A DNA stretch of 64,000 bases from assembly GCA_900491605.1 (NCBI GenBank), contig UESW01004423.1, forward strand, positions 1,552,867 through 1,616,866, written 5' to 3'. The notes beneath the pieces were generated by a model. It ran no database searches, was not told the origin of the DNA, and saw only the letters and a list, made by a program, of their open reading frames with translations. This DNA comes from Calamus simplicifolius. Its lineage: Eukaryota; Streptophyta; Magnoliopsida; Arecales; Arecaceae. A program made the translations under genes and the position numbers. Of the stretch, positions 22,749 through 33,815 are shown piece after piece. The stretch's first letter is position 1, and every line of letters begins with the position of its first letter.

Positions 22749-24320
22749 TCCTTTTTACCTTCTTTCTTGTATCAAATTATGCTTTTCTAATGGCCATTTC
22801 CCAAGAAGATGAGCCTAAAACGTACTTACAAGCTGTTCATCATTCTTGTGGGTGCGAGGCCATAAATTATGAACTTTATACTTTGAAGCTTACTAACAAT
22901 TGGACACTTAAACCTCTCCCTTTTGGCAAGAAAGTTATCTCTTGTAAGTAGGTATTCAAAATCAAATAAAACTCTAATGGCTCCATAGAATGCTATAAGG
23001 CATGCTTGGTTGCCAAAAGATATACCCAAGTTGAAAGTCTAAACTTTCTTAAATTTTTTGCACCTATTGCCAAATTTTTACAGTTCGTTGTCTTCTTACT
23101 ATTACAGCTACTAAAAACTAGTTCTTTTATCAATTTGATGTGAATAATGCATTTTTACAAATTAAGGGACCTTGATAAGGAAGTATATATATATAACTCT
23201 TCCCCCTGGTTATGATAAGAGAAGAGACAGTCAAGCTTGTCATATTCAAAAATCTTTATATGGGTTTAAGGAAGACTCACATAAATGGCTTGCTAAATTT
23301 ACCAGTGCCTTGAAGCATTATAGTTTTCATCAATCTAAAGAAAACTATTCATTATTCATACTTATTCACAATGATTGATTCTTGACTATACTTTTTTATT
23401 TTGATGATATGATTTTCACAGGAATAATGATAGTCGTTGCTAGCAACTCAAATCCTTTCTTAGTCAATACTTCTATATTAAGGCCCTTGACATTGGGACT
23501 AGAGATTGCTTATTTATCTTTAGGTATTTTTTTTGAATGAATGAAAGAATGCTTTGGACATGCTTAAAGAAACAACATGCTGAATTTTCATCTTTGCTAC
23601 TTTTCCATGAAACAATACCCCAAGCTCTTCATTGACTAAGTCCACCTATTGCTAGCTTAGGATTGTTTCATGGTCTTATTGGTTAGGTTATATATTTATC
23701 TATCACTCATCATGATCTCATTTATTCTATTAATATTTTAAGTTAATCCATGACTTATCCTCGATCACTTGGATCCTACTATGAGAGCCCTTCATTACCT
23801 AAAATCACACTCGAATTAAGGTATCTTTTTTTTTCGACTCAATTATTTTTCACTAATCAGCTTTTTATAATTTGGATTCGACAATTTGTCCAATAACTCA
23901 TCACTCATCTCATCACCTTTGGTTCCATGCCTCTTTCTTGAAAAATGAAGAAGCAAACCACTACTGCACACTCTTCTACTGAGGCAAAATATCATGCCAT
24001 AACTTTTGCTGCTAGTAAACTCATTTAGTTTAAAGCTTTGTTAGTTGATCTTGGTATTTTACACTCACGTCCCATGCTCTTATACTATGATAATTAAGCT
24101 ATACTACACATTGCTTCAAATCTCATATTTCAAGAACAACCAAGCATATGAAAATTGATTGTTATTTTGTTCGAAAACATATTCAATCTCATGATGTCAT
24201 CACTTGTTACTCACCTATCACTGATCAACCTGTTGATCTCTTCACGAAAGCTTTTGGTCATGGCCAATTGCAACTACCTTTTCACAAGTTGGGCATTGTT
24301 GATCATCATGGTCCAACTTG
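22727..24320 (+). pseudogene. copia RT/RNase H relic, copy A
   Basis: Fragments of copia RT (DEPKTYLQAVHH, NNWTLKPLPFGKKVISCK, KNLYMGL), and later RNase H remnants around 23950-24300 (a STEAKYHA-like motif, then TKAF) are recognisable across all three frames. There are many stops. Non-functional. Confidence 0.7.
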
Positions 24321-24824
24321 AGGAGAGGTATTAGGTGTGATTCTATATTTGACGCCATACATTTGGAGTGATTTTATATTTGATGTTATATATTTTATTG
24401 GTAGTGATTTCGTATTAGATATGATTCTAAGATTGCCACATATTTGATTGGGCATGATTCCATATTAAACATGATTCTAGCATAGATGTGATTTGATTTT
24501 TTATATTTACTAGATATGATATTTAGATATTAATTGGATCTACTTTCTTATATATTTTTACATTATTTTATCCCATATTAACTAAGGAATAATTCTTATC
24601 TTTGAATATTGTCTATTCATGATAACTAATTCTTGTCTTCTAATATTGCTTATTCCATGATAATATCCGCATATAGATATATACCAATGCAGTATAAGAA
24701 TGGTGAACCATATAAAATTTAAAAGAATCCCACTAACCATTAACGACTTTTGGCTTTCGGAACATCTTCACGTTTTATCACCAATAAATGTGGGTGTGGT
24801 GAGAGATGCAGTAAGGTTGCATAC

Positions 24825-25106
24825 TGTTGGGATTGTTTCCAACACAGATTATTTTGGGAAGAGAAATCAAGATAGAAGAAGGGTTTTCTCTTAAGAAGAA
24901 AATAGATCTATTACATTTCATTAAGCACATCACCATATAAATATTGTTTCTTATTTCTACGGATAAACATAATGCCTCTTATAATCTTATCCATCTGAGG
25001 CTACCCCACCAAAGCATAAAAAGATATGCCCATTATTTAAAAGCTCAACTCAGACTAAATAAAATAAAATAAAATACTAAAAACTAACAACCATTATATT
25101 TTAACA
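24825..25106 (-). repeat. 3' LTR of the minus-strand copia
   Basis: On the plus strand it begins TGTTGGGATTG and ends TTTTAACA, with the PPT complement CTCCCCTTTAA right after. ATAC precedes it at 24821-24824, and ATAC also occurs at 30046-30049 near the other end, a possible partial target duplication. Confidence 0.85.
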
Positions 25107-28100
25107 CTCCCCTTTAATGGTTGTTCTTGGATGCCCATGAGATCTCTAAAGTGAATAAATTTCTCCTTGGGTAGTGCCTTGGTAAAGATGTCTGCAATTT
25201 GGTCTTCAGTCTTCACATACTTGACTTCAATTTCTTTTTCTTCTACCATATCTCTAATGAAATGGTACTTGATTTTGATATGCTTGGTGCGGCTATGATA
25301 TATAGGATTCTTTGTCATAGAAATAGTAGATTTGTTGTCACATAGCAGAGTAGTAGCTTCTTCTTGCTTTTCACCTATATCTTCAAGTATTCTTCTCAAC
25401 CAAATTATTTGTTGTGCTGCCAAAGTTGTTGAAATGTATTCGGCTTCAGAAGAAGATAATGCCAATGTATCTTGCTTCTTGGATGCCCAATATATGATAC
25501 TTGATCCATAAAAGAATACATATCCTGATGTGCTTTTCATGTCATCAATACTTTCAGCCCAATCACTATCACAAAACCCAAATAATTTTACTATATCATT
25601 CTTGTTTCTTTCATACATGATCCCATAATCTTTAGTACCTTTGATGTATCTCAAGACTCTTTTTGCTTCTCCAAAGTGAATATTACTTGGCTTTTGCATA
25701 TATCTGGAAAGTAAACTTGATGCAAACATTAGGTCTGGCCTTGTAATTGTTAGATATAATAAACTTTCAATAATGCTTCTGTATAATTATGCATTGGCTT
25801 CACCACTTTTATCTTCTTTCATCAACTTATCATTTACCATAAAAGGTGTTTCCACACTATTGCAATTTTTTATGTTGAATTTTTTGAGAATGCCTTCTAC
25901 ATACTTCTTTTGACTGATAAATATGCCATCTTTTCTTTGACTAATTTCAATTCCCAAAAAATAATGAAGCAAACCCATATCATTCATTTCATACCTTCTC
26001 ATCATTTCACTTTTGAAAGTCAAGATCATATTCTCATTATTACCAGTAATAATTAAATTATCAACATAAAGAGAGACAATGAGAATATTATTACCTTGCT
26101 TCTTCACATAAAGTGTTGGTTCACTTGGATTTTTTATAAAACCTTTTTTATTGAAGTAGGTGTCAATTTGAGAGTACCATGCTCTGGTGCTTGCTTCAGC
26201 CCATATAATGCTTTCTTCAACTTGTATACCTTATTTTCTTGACCTTTGATGATGAAGCCTTGAGGTTGTTCAACATAAATTTTTTCTTCCAATACTCCAT
26301 TCAAGAATGCTGACTTTACATCTACTTGGTATAGTTTCCAGCTTTTATGAGCTACTATAGAAATAAGAGTTCTAATTGTATCATGTCTAGCAACAGATGC
26401 AAAAGTTTCTTGATAATCAATACCAGATAATTGAGAGTATCCCTTTGCTACTAATCTTGCTTTGTATTTTTGAATAGTACCATTAGGATTGTGTTTTGTT
26501 TTGTAGATCCACTTCAAGCCAATGACTTCCTTATCACTTGATTTCTTCACTAATTCCAAGTTTTGTTCTTCTCAATCATATTGATTTCTTTTTGCATTGC
26601 CTTGTTCCACACTTCTTCTTGCATAGCATTTTCATAAGTTTTAGGCTCAATCATGCAGAAATTACAAGAAGCATAAATGTCACTTAACCTTCTCGTTTTT
26701 ATAGGAGTAGAACTTGAAGATAGACTTGAACTTGAAGTTGAAAATGGACTTATATTTGGAGAAGTTTGTGGTAAACATTCAACCTCATTTTCTTTATTTT
26801 TAGCATCATGAATTTCTTCATCGAGAAAAATAATATTTTCTTTAACTTTCTTTTACTTCCAATCCCAAGCAACTTTCTCATTGAAAATAACATCTCTTCT
26901 TATGATCACTTGATTTTGCTTCAAGCTAAAAAGTCTGTAACCTTTTGATTTAGAACTGTATCCAACAAAGATACATTTTTCACTTACTTCATCAAGTTTA
27001 TGTCTTCTTTCCTTTGGAATGTGTGCATAGCACACACATCCAAAGATTTTGAAATGCTTCACTGAAGGCTTTCTACCATACTAGGCTTCAAATGGTATCA
27101 TATTTTGAAGAGCTTTTGTTGGACATCTATTCATCAGATAAATTATTGTATTCACTGCTTCTGCCCAATAAGAATTTGGAAGGCCTTTGTCTTTAAGCAT
27201 AGATCTAGACATCTCAACAATAGTACGATTCTTTCTTTCTGCAACTCCATTTTGCTCTGGTGCATAGCCAACAGTCAATTGTCTTTGTACACCATCATCT
27301 TCATAAAATTTCTCAAATTTATTTGAATTGTATTCACCACCTCTATCACTTCTCAACACCTTGATATAATGCCCACTTTGTCTTTCCACAAGATTTTTAA
27401 ACTTCTTGAAGATAAGAAATGCCTCTGATTTATGTCTCATAAAATATACCCATGTCATCATTGAATAGTCATCAATAAAAATAATAAAGTAGATGTTACC
27501 TGCATGAGAAGGAGTTTTCATAGGTCTACATATGTCAGTATGAATAAGCTCCAATGGTACTTTGGCTCTCTATACATGCACTTTTGGAAATACCTCTCTA
27601 TGTTGTTTTCTAAGTGCACATCCTTCACAAGGTTCTTCCTTGTTATATATTGCTGGTAGACCATACACCATATTCTTTTGATATATACTTCTCAAGCTTT
27701 GAAAATTCAAGTGCCCAAACCTTTTGTGCCATAACCATGACTCATCATTTACCTTCATCTTCCATGCAGCATCCTTTGCATAGTGCAAAATAAGAGAAAA
27801 ACTTCTATTTTTTTTTATCTTGATATTTACCATAAGTTGCTTTTTCATCCTTCTATCATATAACTTGAAAACATTATTTTAAAGGTGTACCATATGCCCA
27901 TGCTCAATCAGTTGTCCAACACTCAAGAGATTTTGCTTCAAATCTGAAACAAGTAAAACATCATAAATAATTTTTTTTCCTTTCTTGGTATTGATTGCAA
28001 TTGTGCCTTTGCCTTTTGCTTGGACTAGAACACCATTTCCCATCTTCACTTGTGAAATTGAAGAACTGTCAATATCCAAAAAAATAGACTTGTCTCCTGT

Positions 28101-28363
28101 CATGTGATTGCTACAACCACTGTCAAGATACCACATATTATTACATTGCTCTTCTGCAGTTTGACATGCATATAGTGTGCTTTGTTGACCTTCATTTTCT
28201 TCTGAGAAGTGTGCTTGCTCACTTGCTTTGTACCTACAATCTTTTTGAACATGTCCAAACTTTTTGTAATTATAACAGTGGGGTTTCCCCCTAAACCAGC
28301 AATCTTTTTCAACATGAGAAGACCTTTTACATATATCGCACCTTTGTTGAGTGCTCTCATCAT
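25094..28363 (-). pseudogene. copia pol relic: protease, integrase, RT, RNase H
   Basis: In reading order: Cys-rich zinc-knuckle remnants near 28300-28200; protease with WYLDSGCSNHMTG (28136 down); GAG-pre-integrase with WHKRFGHLN (about 27750); integrase core with HTDICRPM, SDRGGEY and APEQNGVAERKNR (27554-27081); RT with KARLVAKGYS, VDVKSAFLNG, LYGLKQAP and SLYVDNLIITG (26559-25787); RNase H with CDSDWA, SSSEAEYI, and SRTKHIKIKYHF (25729-25094). Breaks: in-frame stops at about 27079 and 25786, and a frameshift near 26190. The catalytic YVDD is YVDN. The polyprotein would make virus-like-particle enzymes if intact. Confidence 0.9.
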
Positions 28364-28439
28364 ATTATCTTTTTAAAAATTATTTTTTACATTCTCTACC
28401 TCTTCCTTTAATATTTCTTCTCTTCCTCTATTTTGGTTT

Positions 28440-29171
28440 TCACCTCTTAATGACTCTTTTGACTGTAGCATGACTAGATGATTCTTTTTGAGAATTTTTA
28501 TCAACAACTTTGAGTTTAGATTGAAAGGCACTTTCAATTGATGATTCTTTTTGCCTAAAAAATCTTTGCTCATGAGCTTCAAGAGATCCCATCAATTCAT
28601 GAACAGTTAATTCAGAAAGATCTTTAGATTCTTCAACAACTGTAACTATTGTATCAAATTTTGAAGATAAACTAGCCAAGATTTTCTCACATATTCTTCG
28701 CTTGGTGATAGTTTCACCATAGCTCTTCATTTGATTAACAGTCTTCATAATTTGAGAGAAGTAATCCTTCAATTTTTTATTTTCTTGCATTTTTAAATTA
28801 TCTAACTCTCTTCTTAGAGTTTGAAGTTTGATAGCTCTCACCTTGATGTTGCCTTGAAATTCCTCCTGCAAGATGTCCCATGCCTCTTTTGATTTGGTGG
28901 CTCTAATAATTCTGAGAAAAATTTTCTCAGATACAGCTTGTTGGATGAAGAACAGGGCTTTGGCATCCTTCATTTTGTAGTCCTTCAGTTGCTCCTTTTG
29001 ATTATTTGTTGGATTAACTGGGTCTTCGTACCCGTTCTCAACTAGATCCCATACTTCTTGTGAAATAAAAAGGGTTTTCATCTTAATGCTCCAATGATCA
29101 TAATTTTCTCCATCAAAAATAGGGATAAAAGGTTGGTGGATATTTATACCAATATTGCTTGGGGTTGCCAT
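28440..29171 (-). CDS. copia Gag of the minus-strand element
   Basis: 243 codons from an ATG at 29171 to a stop at 28440. It shows the N-terminal IPIFDGENYDHWSIKMKTLF signature of plant copia Gag, then the UBN2 region (KAKALFFIQQAV-like, AWDILQEEFQG, LRRELDNLKM, IMKTVNQMKSYGE, ICEKILASL). The zinc knuckle is in another frame further on (28373-28150), so Gag is cut from its nucleic-acid-binding end by a frameshift. The leader from the PBS to the ATG is about 570 bp. Confidence 0.85.
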   Translation of the reverse strand: MATPSNIGINIHQPFIPIFDGENYDHWSIKMKTLFISQEVWDLVENGYEDPVNPTNNQKEQLKDYKMKDAKALFFIQQAVSEKIFLRIIRATKSKEAWDILQEEFQGNIKVRAIKLQTLRRELDNLKMQENKKLKDYFSQIMKTVNQMKSYGETITKRRICEKILASLSSKFDTIVTVVEESKDLSELTVHELMGSLEAHEQRFFRQKESSIESAFQSKLKVVDKNSQKESSSHATVKRVIKR

Positions 29172-29740
29172 GAATTTTTTATAGTAATTTTTTCTTCACC
29201 GTTTCTTTGTTGATCACTTCGTGTCACGTCCACCCACCAAGGGCTTTCCTTTTTGCTTCAAGAAAAAATTCTAACGGCTGCTGGTTATGCTCTTTCGTCT
29301 TCTTGGTCTGCTGGTCCCAAATTAACTAAAAGAAAGACGAGATCGTCCCCAGCTATGACTTCCACCCTTTCTTTCAATGAGTTGGCACGGAAGAGCCCAT
29401 CCAAAAATATTATATTCGGCCAATGGAACCACCTCAGGTTTTCTTTTCTTTTCTTTTTTTTTTTTTGAGTCTCTGGCAAAAGAACAGCACAAGAACTTTG
29501 AATCCAAAAAACGGGAAGATTAGCAACAACGACGGGGAAGGCTTGGAGAAATAAAAGAGTAAGAAGATTTTGGCCGTGACTTCTTGTTGCGGAGATCGAG
29601 CGGCACGAACTTCTTCTTGGTGGTTCTTGATCGTCGATGGTGAAAACGGGAACGAGCGAAGAAGCTCGAAAGGTCGTGAATCCTTTGTTTGGATTTTTTT
29701 TCACGACTTTGCTTTGGATATGATGGGATCAAGGAAATCA

Positions 29741-29753
29741 GGCTCTGGTACCA
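29741..29753 (-). other. primer-binding site
   Basis: Complement reads TGGTACCAGAGCC, one mismatch from the Met-tRNA primer site usual in Ty1/copia, five bases inside the LTR. Confidence 0.8.
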
Positions 29754-29758
29754 ATTTT

Positions 29759-30037
29759 TGTTGGGATTGTTTCCAACACATATTATTTTGGAAAGAGAAA
29801 TCAAGATAGAAGAAGGGTTTTCTCTCAAGAAGAAAATAGATCTATTATGTTTCATTAAGCACATCACCATATAATATTGTTTATTGTTTCTACGAATAAA
29901 CATAATGGCTCTTATGATCTTATCCATCTAAGGCTACCCCACCAAAGCATAAAAAGATAGGCCCATTATTTAAAAGCCCAACTCAACTAAATAAAATAAA
30001 ATAAAATACTAAAAACTAACAACCATTATATTTAAAA
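29759..30037 (-). repeat. 5' LTR of the minus-strand copia
   Basis: Matches 24825-25106 until CCATTATATTT, then reads AAAAGCCCAAC instead of TAACA. That ending resembles an internal LTR stretch (29975-29985), so the right terminus seems rearranged. Confidence 0.8.
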
Positions 30038-30049
30038 GCCCAACGATAC

Positions 30050-30620
30050 GAGGTGGGTAGATTGCCTCGTGGTGGCCAGACAATGCCAACAAAGCTATTC
30101 AAGGTATGGATATCATGGCATCTTGTGTACTGAACTTGGTCTACAGAGGTAATAGAGTTTGCTTTGAAATACATTCAGTATGGCAAGATAACTGCTTGTA
30201 TTTTGCTCAGAAATGGGCCTCTCTTATTTTCAAGTTCTGGATCATATAACCAAAACTTTGCAGCAAAGTCATCTTTCAAAGGCAATTTTTTACTGCAGGA
30301 CAAGCTCAAACTTGACTCAGTTATTCGTAACTTCTTGTTGATATTTGAACTTTTACAGGATCAAATGCAACCTTCAGGCCAAGTTAGACTCATGGGTCAT
30401 GCACGTACGTAATTCCATCACCTGGCAGACGAGGAAAATTTGATCATGTGGGAAAGAGAGATAAATAATTAAGGATAAATCAGATAATTTGATACCATCT
30501 TTATAATTATTTAATTTATAATTCATATAAGCTAAATAGTATATATAAATATATAATATTGTATGATATATTTTTTAAGAAAATTAATTTCACATCAATT
30601 ACGTATGCACACAAAAACTA
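30050..30620. other. unassigned sequence right of the copia
   Basis: Around 30075-30250 one plus frame (beginning WPDNANKAIQGMDIMAS) stays open for about 55 codons and looks protein-derived, but I cannot name the family. The rest is AT-rich with no gene. Confidence 0.3.
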
Positions 30621-31180
30621 TTATTTAGCGAGTATCCCGGCGATGATGGGTGGTGTTCCCGCTTGTGTTGGGTACCAAAACGTTGCCATGCATGAGAGCT
30701 TGGATCGAGGAGGTGCTCAAGCATTCTGGAAAGGGAACGAATTTGTGCACCGCCTTCAGTGCACGAAGGCATGCACCAAATGCTGCATGCCCCTGCAAAC
30801 GCGCGTGCCATGACCCATAACCGAATGGCCATGCGATCATGCAGGCGCGCGTGCCACAGCCCAATGGGCTATGGCGCCCTACACGCGTGCCACAGCCCAA
30901 TGGGCTATGGCGTGCCCTGCACGCGTGCCTGCATGCACGTGCAGCCAATGAGCGCGTTCGATCGCGCTTTCGTTTATAGGAGGCGATGCACAAAAACTTT
31001 TTCTTCTGGAAGGGAATAACTTTGTGCATCGCCTTCGATGTATGAAGGTGTGCACCAGGCGCAACCATTGGCCGCACGCCCATGCAGGCATGCACGCCAC
31101 AGCCCATTCCGAATATGCGCCAGTACGAGCGCGCGGCCAATGGATGCTTTGGTCCTAGGATGACATAATAATAAAAAAAA
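30620..31180. repeat. GC-rich block with direct and inverted repeats
   Basis: The phrase TCTGGAAAGGGAACGAATTT GTGCACCGCC at 30726-30755 recurs diverged at 31006-31035. CGCGTGCCACAGCCCAATGG is repeated 39 bp apart (30848 and 30887), each with the palindrome AGCCCAATGGGCT. At 30979-31034 GGCGATGCACAAA pairs with TTTGTGCATCGCC around a 30-base loop. Overlapping open frames on both strands are by-products of GC-rich composition. Probably LTR-derived. Confidence 0.5.
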
Positions 31181-31439
31181 GAGAGTGATGCTGCCGGTGA
31201 GTTCAAGCAGGTCCAGCAGCAACCAAAGCTTAACAATGCCCTGTAGAGGTATCTCCCCATCTAATTCTATTTTCCCATCAACATAATTATTTGATTTTGC
31301 AGAAGAATGGATATAAAACTTTTTTCTCAGTAGAATGTTAACGTATGCGTTATTGTTAGAGACCTGGCTTTCTAGTGTGGCTTTAAATAAATGGAAAAAG
31401 AAATTTGGATTTGCTTGAAATGTTTGTGCTATTGACTCT

Positions 31440-31960
31440 CACGGCCTTTCAGGAGTGACCATTTCATTTATTTGTGGAGAAAGGGCTTGGGTAATATTAA
31501 GTTTACCTACACTAGTAGCCAATTAATGTCCATATAGTGTGATCGCATTGGAATCTTTCTCAAATGTGGATTCCTGCAGTGATCCATGCCAACACTAATG
31601 GTATTGCCAGGCAACAATTGTGGAATAAAATTGAAAATATTTTGGATTTCAATTATCTATCACTGGTTGTGGGAGATTTTAAATCTATTTTTGACAAGAG
31701 GAAAACAGAGGTGGTATAGGCCCTTTGTTGATAATTGGGTGAGCTCTAATTTTAGAAGTTTCATGAATTCTTCTTCCTTAATAGATCTGGGTTATACTGA
31801 GTGTAAATTTAACTATTGTAATAATAAAGAGAGGCTTGCCAAAATATGAAAGAAGTTTGATAGGAAGGACCTTAGTGAATGCGAAAAATTTTGATATATT
31901 TTCTGAGGCCAAAGTTAAACATCTCACCTGAGTTCAGGTCAGCCCACTGCCCTATCTTAT
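31440..31960 (+). pseudogene. L1-type LINE endonuclease fragment
   Basis: The stretch around 31660-31860 reads LSLVVGDF-KSIFDKRKTE, then SSLIDLGYTECKFNYCNNKERLAKI and a following ERFDRKDLS-like segment. This is the typical order of the C-terminal half of a plant L1 APE endonuclease (GDFN..., DLG..G..FTW, ...R.RLDR). Stops at several points show it is dead. No reverse transcriptase or poly-A tail was found nearby. Confidence 0.7.
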
Positions 31961-32215
31961 TAAATTTAAGATCATGGTGGGCTACGACCATTAGGTTTAA
32001 AAAATTTTAGTGTAGATATGAGAATTCGTGAGATATAGTTATGGCATCTTGGCATTTATCGCAATTTCAATATTCAATTTGTCATTACTTTGGCTCTCTA
32101 CTTGTGTTGCTGTGCCTCACATTTGAATGATGTTTTAGGGCTTTTATTTGAAGTTCATAGTTTTGGATCTTCATTTGACCAATGGCTATCTGTCATGGCA
32201 TCTCTTTAACTCTTG

Positions 32216-32237
32216 TTATATATATATATATATATGT
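32216..32237. repeat. (TA)n microsatellite
   Basis: About eleven TA units. Confidence 0.85.
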
Positions 32238-32569
32238 TCAATTTTTTTAGATGCATTTTTGAAATGATTTTAATAATTAAGGTATTGTATAAAGAGATTA
32301 TTTGTTTATGGATGTATATTAGCTGTCATTACTGTTATAGTTGCTGTTCAGATTATGAACTGCTTTGTTCATTTTAAATTGTTTACATGCATATTTTCAA
32401 TGAAAATATATATTACCATGTTTGTTTACCATACCTGTATCCCATCCTAATATACTTTTGGGAATTGCATACTCGTTATAATATTTTGTTTTAATAAATT
32501 AAGCAGGTAATTTTTTCCTACCAAGAGTTCATGTGTTTATGATGGAAAAGATGCAGGCCAATCCATCTA

Positions 32570-32910
32570 CCTTAGCACAACTTTCGTCTACAGTCCAGCA
32601 TCATATCCAGCTGCTACCTTTTCAAATGATGGTGATTGTAATGATGTCGGTGATGATGATGATCATGAGGAGAAGGAAACTTGAACTCCATGATGGAGCA
32701 TGCTGAGCTTTTCAAGACCGTTAAAAATGATATTAGTGAATCAAAGGTAAGCAAAATTTGTGATTTGGGCTATCTGTTATATGGTTATAGTTCTTATTTG
32801 ATTTTTGATTAAATCTTCATGACTTTAAACAGGCATCTGGGAGCTTGTCACCCAGGGTGCATTTGTTAAGGAAGAGAGCTTCAATTCATGAAAGCATAAA
32901 TCAAGTAATA
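32570..32910 (+). pseudogene. possible host-gene exon fragment with intron
   Basis: A coding-like stretch has an acidic run (DDDDHEEKE, about 32655-32675), then MMEHAELFKTVKNDISESK ending at GTAAGC (about 32746), an intron-like T-rich stretch to an AG at 32832, and then ASGSLSPRVHLLRKRASIHE. The second part keeps frame across the GT-AG pair. A one-base frame change separates the acidic run from MMEHAE. I do not recognise the protein family. It looks like a captured or decayed plant gene fragment, not a retroelement. Confidence 0.4.
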
Positions 32911-33600
32911 GTCTTCTTGATGTAAATTCCATATGGTTCCCTAACTAAATATTTAAGATGAAATAGATGTTAGTTTTACACTCTGCTCAAGAACAGTCTT
33001 TTCTTTTGTTAATATAGCTTATAAGTTGCACATTTATCATAAAAAGGATTTGTAGACCCATTAATCCCATTCTGTTCATTTTCAGGCATTGCAAGTAAAT
33101 TTTTTGATGTTTGATTGCTTTTGGTTTAGAAAAGTTTCCGTCATGTATTTCGTGTCAGGTTAGGATGGCTTATATATAAAATTAAAGAAACTTATATAAA
33201 ATTAAAGAAAGCTTATAGGAAAAGGTTAGGATAGCTTATATAGAGATTAGAAAGCTTAGAAGAGCTTAAGACAATATAAAAAAGCTTAGAATTCGATGTA
33301 AAGTGAAATAAAGTGAAAGTGAGGGGTTGAGGGCATTTATAGGAGTTGAAAAGCCTCTAAACATCCTAAATAACCTTAAACAAAAGTTGTTTATAATTAT
33401 TAAGAAAAATAAATGATTTTTTTAAGCAGTAATTGAGAATATTCTTAAAAACTAAATGTTCATGACTGTTGAAGAGGTAAAAAAATTTAAAAAAAAAATC
33501 TAAAAAAATTGATAAAGATGCCCTTGAAAATAGCTATTTATAGCTGTTGTGAAAGGAAGTAAATGATTAAAATATGTGACTTTTTTAAGTGACTTTTCCG
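32911..33600. other. AT-rich sequence 3' of the lipase gene
   Basis: No gene seen. 33165-33290 contains tandem words CTTATATAAAATTAAAGAAA (twice) and AAAGCTTAGAA-like repeats. Confidence 0.4.
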
Positions 33601-33815
33601 AGTCGCCAGAACATTGCTTATTATGATAGCAAACACATAGATGTCCTTCAGTGTGAATGCAACACACAAGGCTAAGTAGCCTTTCGAAATATAATTCTTA
33701 ATTTTCGCAAACAAATCCAAAGCACTGACGGCAACTACTTCTAGGGTCTTTTGCATGCTGTAGTACGTACATAAAAACGCGCAAACAACCACTCCTTATC
33801 AGCTTGATTAGCCGG

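Larger units (their letters stand above)
22125..24691 (+). mobile_element. decayed Ty1/copia with about 350-bp LTRs, copy A
   Basis: The right LTR starts TGTGATTCTATATTTG at 24336 after GAGGAGAGGTATTAGG (PPT) and ends near 24691. The left LTR (from about 22125) shares its blocks (ATATTTACTAGATATRAT, TCTTATATATTTTT, ATTCTTGYYTTSTAATRTTGC) in the same order but is diverged. Between them are a MITE and remnants of RT and RNase H. Ends of the left LTR are uncertain. Confidence 0.6.
18186..24858. repeat. segmental duplication, copy A
   Basis: From the lipase exon-1 relic through the short-LTR copia, the decayed copia and the first 34 bp of a further LTR, this block recurs at 49819-64000 in the same orientation with few differences. 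The main difference is the 7442-bp CACTA element present only in copy B; the empty site is at 19111-19113. Confidence 0.9.
24825..30037 (-). mobile_element. Ty1/copia element on the minus strand
   Basis: LTRs at 24825-25106 (282 bp) and 29759-about 30037 are roughly 94% alike by eye. In element orientation the 5' LTR is on the right. The PBS TGGTACCAGAGCC (29741-29753) differs at one base from the initiator-Met tRNA type TGGTATCAGAGCC. The PPT is the complement of 25107-25117. Gag, protease, integrase, RT and RNase H follow in Ty1/copia order, each with breaks. The start of the same LTR is also at 63967-64000. Confidence 0.9.

Noticed and set aside
22229..22812. 155-codon frame in the MITE region
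   Set aside because: It spans a copia LTR and the C/G-rich MITE core; no domain and not conserved in frame in copy B.
30599..31260. Long overlapping open frames of up to 211 codons on both strands
   Set aside because: GC-rich repeat sequence leaves frames open by chance; residues are Arg/His/Ala/Cys-rich repeats with no domain.
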